A stretch of DNA of 10,787 bases from Propionibacteriaceae bacterium (GTDB lineage: Bacteria > Actinomycetota > Actinomycetes > Propionibacteriales > Propionibacteriaceae): positions 1 through 10,787 of the forward strand of contig JAUNRO010000085.1 in NCBI GenBank assembly GCA_030544185.1, read 5' to 3'. Below are positions 7,110-10,787 of the stretch, piece after piece. The position numbers and the translations under genes are program-made. Each line of letters starts with the position of its first letter. Positions within the stretch are counted from its first letter, which is position 1. The notes beneath the pieces are model-generated. The model made no database searches, was not told the DNA's origin, and saw nothing but the letters and a program-made list of their open reading frames with translations.

Positions 7110-8869
7110 GCCGCCCGCCAGTGCACGAGGGTCCCGAACCCGTCGGTCTCCAACAGCCCGTCCGGCGTCCGGCTGAGGAAGATCCGCGCGCTCGCGGGAT
7201 GCAGCGTGCGGGGGGTGCGCTGGACGATCGCGCCCGCTGCGTCGACGACGAGGAGTTCGTCCAGCGACGCCGCCACCAGGTGGTCACCGTCGGTCACGGT
7301 GGCGAGCGCGGCGGCGGGCTGGCTCCACCGCTGGCGCAGGTCCTGGTCGAGCCCGATGAGCCGGCCCGGCACGCGGGCCACGATGCCGTCCCCGACGGCG
7401 CGGAGTTCCGCGGCGTTCTCGAGGAGCCGGCTCTGCGCGCGCAGCTGTCCGGAGGCGGGGTCGAGCGCGAAGAGGTATCCATCGCCATTGCCCACCACCA
7501 CCCGCTCCCCGGCTGTGTCCAGGGCCGTGACCGGGCCCGGCAGGTCGCGCTCCCAGCGGGTCTGCCCGGTGACCGGGTCGAGCAGGCGTACGCCCCGCTC
7601 GCCGCCGACCAGGATCCCCGCCGCGCCGACCTCGGGCGCCGGGGTGCTGGGCACCTCGGCTGTCTGCCAGCGGACCACCCCGTCCCGGCAGCCCACGGCA
7701 CTGAGGATGCTGTCCTTGGTCACCACGAGCAGGTCCTCGCCGGAGCGGACGGGGCGGGCACCCGCGACATCGGCCAGCTCCGTGCTCCACAGCCAGCGCC
7801 CGGCACCGTCGTGGGCGAGGAGGCGACGATGGGTGGTCGTGACCACCGTGACCTCACCGCAGCGGGCCGAGCCGATGATGTCGCCCCCTGCACCGACCCA
7901 GGGGCCCGGACGGTAGGTCGTCTCGTTGCCGTCGGCGCGTTCGATCCAGAGCAGGTTGCCGGACTGCTGGGCGGGGATCATGATTCGCTCGCCCAGCAAT
8001 TGCGTGGGGCCGATCGCCGCGACCTGGGTCGGGAGGTCTTGGCGCTCGAAGGTCAGGGCGTGGGGCCGCAGCCCCGTGAGCGGGCCCGCCGGTGGTTCGG
8101 TCAGCTCCACCCCGGGGCGGGGGTCGTGCTCGGCCGGCCACGCGTCCGTGGCGGTCCAGCGTCCCGTGGGCAGGTCGAGGGCGACCACGCCCCGGCCGGG
8201 GCAGCGAGTCCGGCTGGTGGTGGTGGCGGGCTGGTCGCCGATGCGATCGGTACGCCGGAACTCCAGGCACCCGGGGCCGGCTCCCGGCGCGTCGAGCACC
8301 TCGAGGGTGGAGGTGTAGTCCGCCGAGCCGGCCACGCTCGTCACGGTGCCGGTGGTGGTCATCCGCTGGCCCGGGCCCGGCCGGGCAGGGACCTCCAGGC
8401 GCGCCGGATCGAACGCCCACTCCGCGGGCCGGGTCTCCGCCCAGGTGCGCAGCCCATCGGTGTCGAGCCGCAGCAACTGGAGATGGGAGCCGTCGGCGCC
8501 GTCGGTGCTCTCGACCACCCACGCCGCCGCCTGGGCGCGATCGCCCGCGGCGATCGCCGCGAACACGAACGACGGTGGGCCGTCGACGAATGGGCGGACG
8601 CCGGGCTCGTGCGCGCTCCAGCGGACGAGCGTCGATTCCGGGCCGGTGAGCAGCGTGCGGTCGCCGTCGGCGGCCAGATAGTCCTCGGCGCCCGAGGGCG
8701 GGACCTGGCGCGCGGGCCGGCCGGCCAGCCCCGCCGCACCGGTCACCAGGACGAAGGCGACGATGAGGACCACACGAACGACGCGCGGGGCGGTGCGGGC
8801 GTGCAGGCCTGCGCGGGGGCCGGGCACGTCGAGGCGAAGAGGCAGGCGATGACCTGCACGAGCGGGCAC
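7106..8869 (-). CDS. Membrane-anchored PQQ-like beta-propeller protein
   Basis: This 587-aa protein has an arginine-rich N-terminus (residues 1-32) and one hydrophobic segment, about 33-50 (VVLIVAFVLVTGAAGLAG). That pattern fits a signal anchor with the rest outside the cytoplasm. The C-terminal half (about 330-587) shows degenerate PQQ/quinoprotein-like propeller repeats: LLDPVTGQTRWERDLPG, then YLFALDPASGQL, LIGLDQDLRQRW and LLVVDAAGAIVQ. The middle (60-330) looks beta-rich without a family I recognise. Four cysteines (C201, C223, C337, C394) could form disulfides outside the cell. Nothing shows that PQQ itself is bound; such propellers are often scaffolds like BamB. The start is GTG 8869-8867, preceded by TAGGTT at 6 nt and a perfect inverted repeat. 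The stop overlaps the next gene by 4 bp. A role in the envelope, with the polytopic partner, is inference. Confidence 0.85.
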   Translation of the reverse strand: MPARAGHRLPLRLDVPGPRAGLHARTAPRVVRVVLIVAFVLVTGAAGLAGRPARQVPPSGAEDYLAADGDRTLLTGPESTLVRWSAHEPGVRPFVDGPPSFVFAAIAAGDRAQAAAWVVESTDGADGSHLQLLRLDTDGLRTWAETRPAEWAFDPARLEVPARPGPGQRMTTTGTVTSVAGSADYTSTLEVLDAPGAGPGCLEFRRTDRIGDQPATTTSRTRCPGRGVVALDLPTGRWTATDAWPAEHDPRPGVELTEPPAGPLTGLRPHALTFERQDLPTQVAAIGPTQLLGERIMIPAQQSGNLLWIERADGNETTYRPGPWVGAGGDIIGSARCGEVTVVTTTHRRLLAHDGAGRWLWSTELADVAGARPVRSGEDLLVVTKDSILSAVGCRDGVVRWQTAEVPSTPAPEVGAAGILVGGERGVRLLDPVTGQTRWERDLPGPVTALDTAGERVVVGNGDGYLFALDPASGQLRAQSRLLENAAELRAVGDGIVARVPGRLIGLDQDLRQRWSQPAAALATVTDGDHLVAASLDELLVVDAAGAIVQRTPRTLHPASARIFLSRTPDGLLETDGFGTLVHWRAA

Positions 8870-8875
8870 GGCCTC

Positions 8876-8881
8876 AACCTA
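8876..8881 (-). promoter_or_regulatory. Candidate -10 element for the propeller-polytopic-malQ operon
   Basis: On the minus strand TAGGTT (TANNNT) is followed by GAGGCC and then the GTG of the propeller gene, the same 6-nt spacing as at pncB and alkB. It overlaps the downstream arm of the inverted repeat at 8879-8898. There is no recognisable -35. If real, the three-gene unit can be transcribed separately from the RDD gene. Confidence 0.4.
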
Positions 8882-8898
8882 ACCCCCCAGGGGGTTAG
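8879..8898. repeat. Perfect 9-bp inverted repeat, candidate operator or terminator
   Basis: CTAACCCCC (8879-8887), a 2-bp centre CA, and GGGGGTTAG (8890-8898) form an uninterrupted 20-bp palindrome. It fills most of the 36-bp gap between the RDD stop (8906) and the propeller start (8869). It overlaps the candidate -10 at 8876-8881 and extends upstream through the usual -10/-35 spacer, as an operator would. As RNA it could also fold into a stable hairpin at the end of the RDD transcript, but no U-tract follows in either direction. I favour an operator. Confidence 0.5.
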
Positions 8899-8905
8899 CG
8901 CCCGG

Positions 8906-9706
8906 TCAGCGCTGGGGCAGCCCCCGCGCCACGCGGATCACCTGAGTGGTGACGACCTTGTCGTGCAGGGTCTGCCGGCGGCGATCCCACAGCGGGAACA
9001 GATAGTCGATGAGCGCGACCGGCCACAGCAGCCCGAACACCTGCGTCACCGTGGGCCGCAACCAGGCTTGCCGCCCCGGGAGCCCCGGCGGCGACTGACC
9101 CTGGTCGACCGGGACCACGCGGAGCCGGAACAGCATCTTGCCGAGGGTGGCGCCGCGAGCGCGGAGCATGAGCCCCGAATAGACGATGAACAACAGGGTC
9201 GAGATCACGCTCGAGATGATCATCTCGGTGCTCATCAGCAGGCTCGTCAGGTGGGCGAAGTCCACCTGGGTATCGGTCGTGAGCACCTCGGTGAGATAGG
9301 CCTCATAGGCGTTGGTGCTCCGCCTGATGCCAGCACCCAGCGGCGTCACCATCGCGATGAACTGGGTGAGCGCGTTGAGCAGGAAATAGTCCACGGCGAA
9401 CGCCAGCGCCCGCCAGCCCCAGCCGGCCAGCGGAACTCCGTCGGCGGTGGCGGGCACCATGCGATAGGCCGCGGGGCCGCTTTGCGGGGCGTACGCCCCC
9501 GGAGGCTGCCCCGGCTGGACCTGGTCCTGAGGCGGGTGGCCCGATCGGGCACGCCCACCCGGACGCGGGCGCACATTGCGGGTCCACTGCCACCCATCCC
9601 AATAGCGTTCGCGCCCCTCAGCGACCGGATCCGCATACCACCCACCGGGGGCGGCGTGGCGACCGGGCGGCGCGGGGGGACTGCCGACAGGGATTTCGTC
9701 ACTCAC
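8906..9706 (-). CDS. DUF2510-RDD family membrane protein
   Basis: From GTG 9706 the product is 266 aa. Residues about 21-42 are a DUF2510 motif (GGWYADP, then RYWDGWQWT), a short tryptophan-rich module common in actinobacterial membrane proteins. A proline/glutamine-rich linker (43-90) follows. An RDD domain (about 93-255) comes next, with the named residues visible: R99 in GWRALAFAVD and D106 in the first helix. RGATLGKMLFRLRVV comes after the middle helices, and TLHDKVV is near the end. Membrane segments are likely at 103-124, 162-182 and 221-240. RDD proteins are of mostly unclear role. The start is uncertain: ATG 9718 would add four residues, and the frame stays open to 9805. I prefer GTG 9706 because CATGCT lies 7 nt before it with GTGGCA 17 bp further up. 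It is divergent from the kinase gene and 36 bp upstream of the propeller gene. Confidence 0.88.
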   Translation of the reverse strand: MSDEIPVGSPPAPPGRHAAPGGWYADPVAEGRERYWDGWQWTRNVRPRPGGRARSGHPPQDQVQPGQPPGAYAPQSGPAAYRMVPATADGVPLAGWGWRALAFAVDYFLLNALTQFIAMVTPLGAGIRRSTNAYEAYLTEVLTTDTQVDFAHLTSLLMSTEMIISSVISTLLFIVYSGLMLRARGATLGKMLFRLRVVPVDQGQSPPGLPGRQAWLRPTVTQVFGLLWPVALIDYLFPLWDRRRQTLHDKVVTTQVIRVARGLPQR

Positions 9707-9713
9707 GGCCCCC

Positions 9714-9742
9714 AGCATGCCACGAGACAACGACACTGCCAC
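9714..9742 (-). promoter_or_regulatory. Candidate promoter for the RDD gene
   Basis: On the minus strand GTGGCA (9742-9737, 4 of 6 matches to TTGACA) is separated by 17 bp from CATGCT (9719-9714, A2 and T6 conserved). CATGCT ends 7 nt before GTG 9706. This would give a leaderless RDD mRNA. The -10 is imperfect, so the call is tentative. It lies in the 98-bp spacer shared with the divergent kinase gene. Confidence 0.3.
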
Positions 9743-9804
9743 CGCCTCGCCTCGCGCGGATGCCCACGGAACGCAGGGTTCAGGTGTCGCGTCGGTGGGG
9801 GACA

Positions 9805-10787
9805 ATGTTGCTCACCATGGAAACCATCGGCTCGATCCGCCTCGTGCGCCGCCTCGGCGCCGGGTCTTTCGCGACCGTATGGCTCGGCCAGGACACCGCC
9901 CACCACCACCATCCGGTCGCGGTCAAGATCCTCGCCGAGAACTGGTCCGACAACGAGGACGTGCGGAATCGCTTCCTCGCCGAGGCACGCCTCATGAATC
10001 GCATCAACGACGAACGCATCGTGCGGGTTCATTCTCTCGGTGTCCTGCCGGATTCCCGGCCCTACTTCGTCATGGACTACTGCAATGCCGGATCGCTCAA
10101 CGACCGGCGCCGCAGCCCCGGCGACCCGCTGGAGACCCTGCGCCTGTGCGCCGAGGCCTGCCGGGCGCTCGATGTCCTGCACCGGCATCGGGTCGTGCAC
10201 CGCGATGTCACCCCCGGCAACCTGCTGTTGCAGGTCAACGACCAGCCCCTCGGCGGCGCCCCGCACCTGCGTGCGGGCATGCCGCGCGTACGCCTCGCGG
10301 ATCTGGGCGTCGCCAAGGAGCTCATCGGCCAGCAGGGCGTCACGATGACCGCTGGCACCCCCGCCTTCATGGCGCCCGAGCAGGCCACGGGGCGCCCACT
10401 CGGCGCCCACTCCGACATCTATGCGCTGGCCTGCGTGACCTATGCGGTCCTCACCGGCGACCCACCGTTCCCGGTCAAGAGTGTGCAGGACGTCATGCTG
10501 CTCTCCGCAGAGTCGGTTCCCCCGCCGTTGGCCGACCGGATCGGCGCCCCGCCGGATCTGGACCGGTTGCTGCAGGCCGCACTGTCGGTCGATCCCGCCC
10601 GCCGGCCTGCTTCCGCCGAAGCGATGGGGATCGCCCTGCACCGGATCGCCGACGCGATGGCGCCCGCGCGCGGCGGATTCGCCGAGGCCACCCGCGTGGT
10701 GCCGCCGTCAGCGCGGATCGCCGCTCCCGACTCGCCGGCGTCACACTCCTCACCGGCACCGTTTCGGCCCACGGTCGCCCCGCCCGC
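9805..10787 (+). CDS. Serine/threonine protein kinase (Pkn/Hanks type), 3' part missing
   Basis: The frame from ATG 9805 stays open to the window edge for 327 codons. The kinase domain is complete: glycine loop LGAGSFATVW (17-26), ATP-binding K41 in VAVK, helix-C E60 in FLAEARLM, catalytic loop HRDVTPGN (132-139) with D134 and N139, magnesium motif DLG (166-168), MAPEQ (189-193), and HSDIYALAC with the F-helix Asp. Two positions are unusual: the catalytic-loop lysine of HRDLKPEN is threonine, and DFG is DLG. About 20 extra residues sit between the catalytic loop and DLG. After about residue 285 the chain becomes alanine/proline-rich, a likely juxtamembrane linker; any membrane helix or sensor domain is outside the window. 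Either ATG 9805 (a GGGGGA run just upstream) or ATG 9817 could start it; the latter gives METIGSIRLVRRLG, typical of the family. It is divergent from the RDD gene by 98 bp. Confidence 0.92.
   Translation, partial: MLLTMETIGSIRLVRRLGAGSFATVWLGQDTAHHHHPVAVKILAENWSDNEDVRNRFLAEARLMNRINDERIVRVHSLGVLPDSRPYFVMDYCNAGSLNDRRRSPGDPLETLRLCAEACRALDVLHRHRVVHRDVTPGNLLLQVNDQPLGGAPHLRAGMPRVRLADLGVAKELIGQQGVTMTAGTPAFMAPEQATGRPLGAHSDIYALACVTYAVLTGDPPFPVKSVQDVMLLSAESVPPPLADRIGAPPDLDRLLQAALSVDPARRPASAEAMGIALHRIADAMAPARGGFAEATRVVPPSARIAAPDSPASHSSPAPFRPTVAPP

Noticed and set aside
7106..8869. Propeller protein as a PQQ-dependent dehydrogenase.
   Set aside because: Only a few degenerate repeats are present; no catalytic or cofactor-binding signature and no PQQ biosynthesis gene nearby.
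9707..9805. Longer RDD protein beginning at 9805.
   Set aside because: The extra N-terminal residues show no domain, would fill the whole divergent spacer and overlap the kinase start; DUF2510 begins only after GTG 9706.
7121..9997. A 958-codon open frame on the plus strand opposite the propeller and RDD genes.
   Set aside because: It shadows clearly recognised minus-strand proteins and even runs into the kinase gene in the wrong frame; composition is low-complexity.

Overview
The window is about 10.8 kb of dense, GC-rich bacterial DNA. The gene content points to an Actinomycetota chromosome. A nicotinate phosphoribosyltransferase gene (pncB) is divergent from clpS, and clpS is followed by a DUF2017 gene, the same order as Rv1330c-Rv1331-Rv1332 in Mycobacterium tuberculosis. 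A DUF2510-RDD membrane protein and a Pkn-type Ser/Thr kinase also fit this phylum. The family cannot be fixed from sequence alone; a Propionibacteriales-like organism is only a guess. No rRNA, tRNA, CRISPR array, transposase or integrase was found, and no gap between genes exceeds about 125 bp.

Left part (1-2512). On the minus strand, pncB is translationally coupled through an ATGA overlap to pncA (nicotinamidase, cut by the window edge). Together they form a nicotinamide to nicotinate to NaMN salvage unit. Divergently, clpS (N-degron adaptor of the Clp protease) leads a plus-strand pair with the DUF2017 gene. The 123-bp divergent spacer carries two outward-facing promoter candidates and a cluster of GGTC/GACC half-sites.

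Middle and right part (2513-9706, all minus strand). In transcription order: a DUF2510-RDD membrane protein, a membrane-anchored PQQ-like beta-propeller protein, a roughly 16-helix membrane protein of unknown function, malQ (4-alpha-glucanotransferase), and an AlkB-family dioxygenase. The propeller, polytopic and malQ genes overlap end to start (4 bp and 20 bp) and probably form one operon. A perfect 9-bp inverted repeat with a 2-bp centre lies just upstream of the propeller gene. alkB has its own strong -10 and ends flush against the DUF2017 stop codon.

Right edge (9805-10787). A Ser/Thr protein kinase gene runs divergently from the RDD gene and out of the window. Its kinase domain is complete, but the catalytic loop reads HRDVTPGN and the magnesium motif DLG. 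The kinase, RDD, propeller and polytopic genes form the only part with no assigned role and are the best candidate for an undescribed envelope-linked module. That is inference from gene order.

Several genes that look first in their transcript (pncB, clpS, alkB, propeller, RDD) have a -10-like hexamer 6-7 nt before the start codon and no Shine-Dalgarno, suggesting leaderless transcripts. pncA and some other internal genes have SD-like sequences instead.
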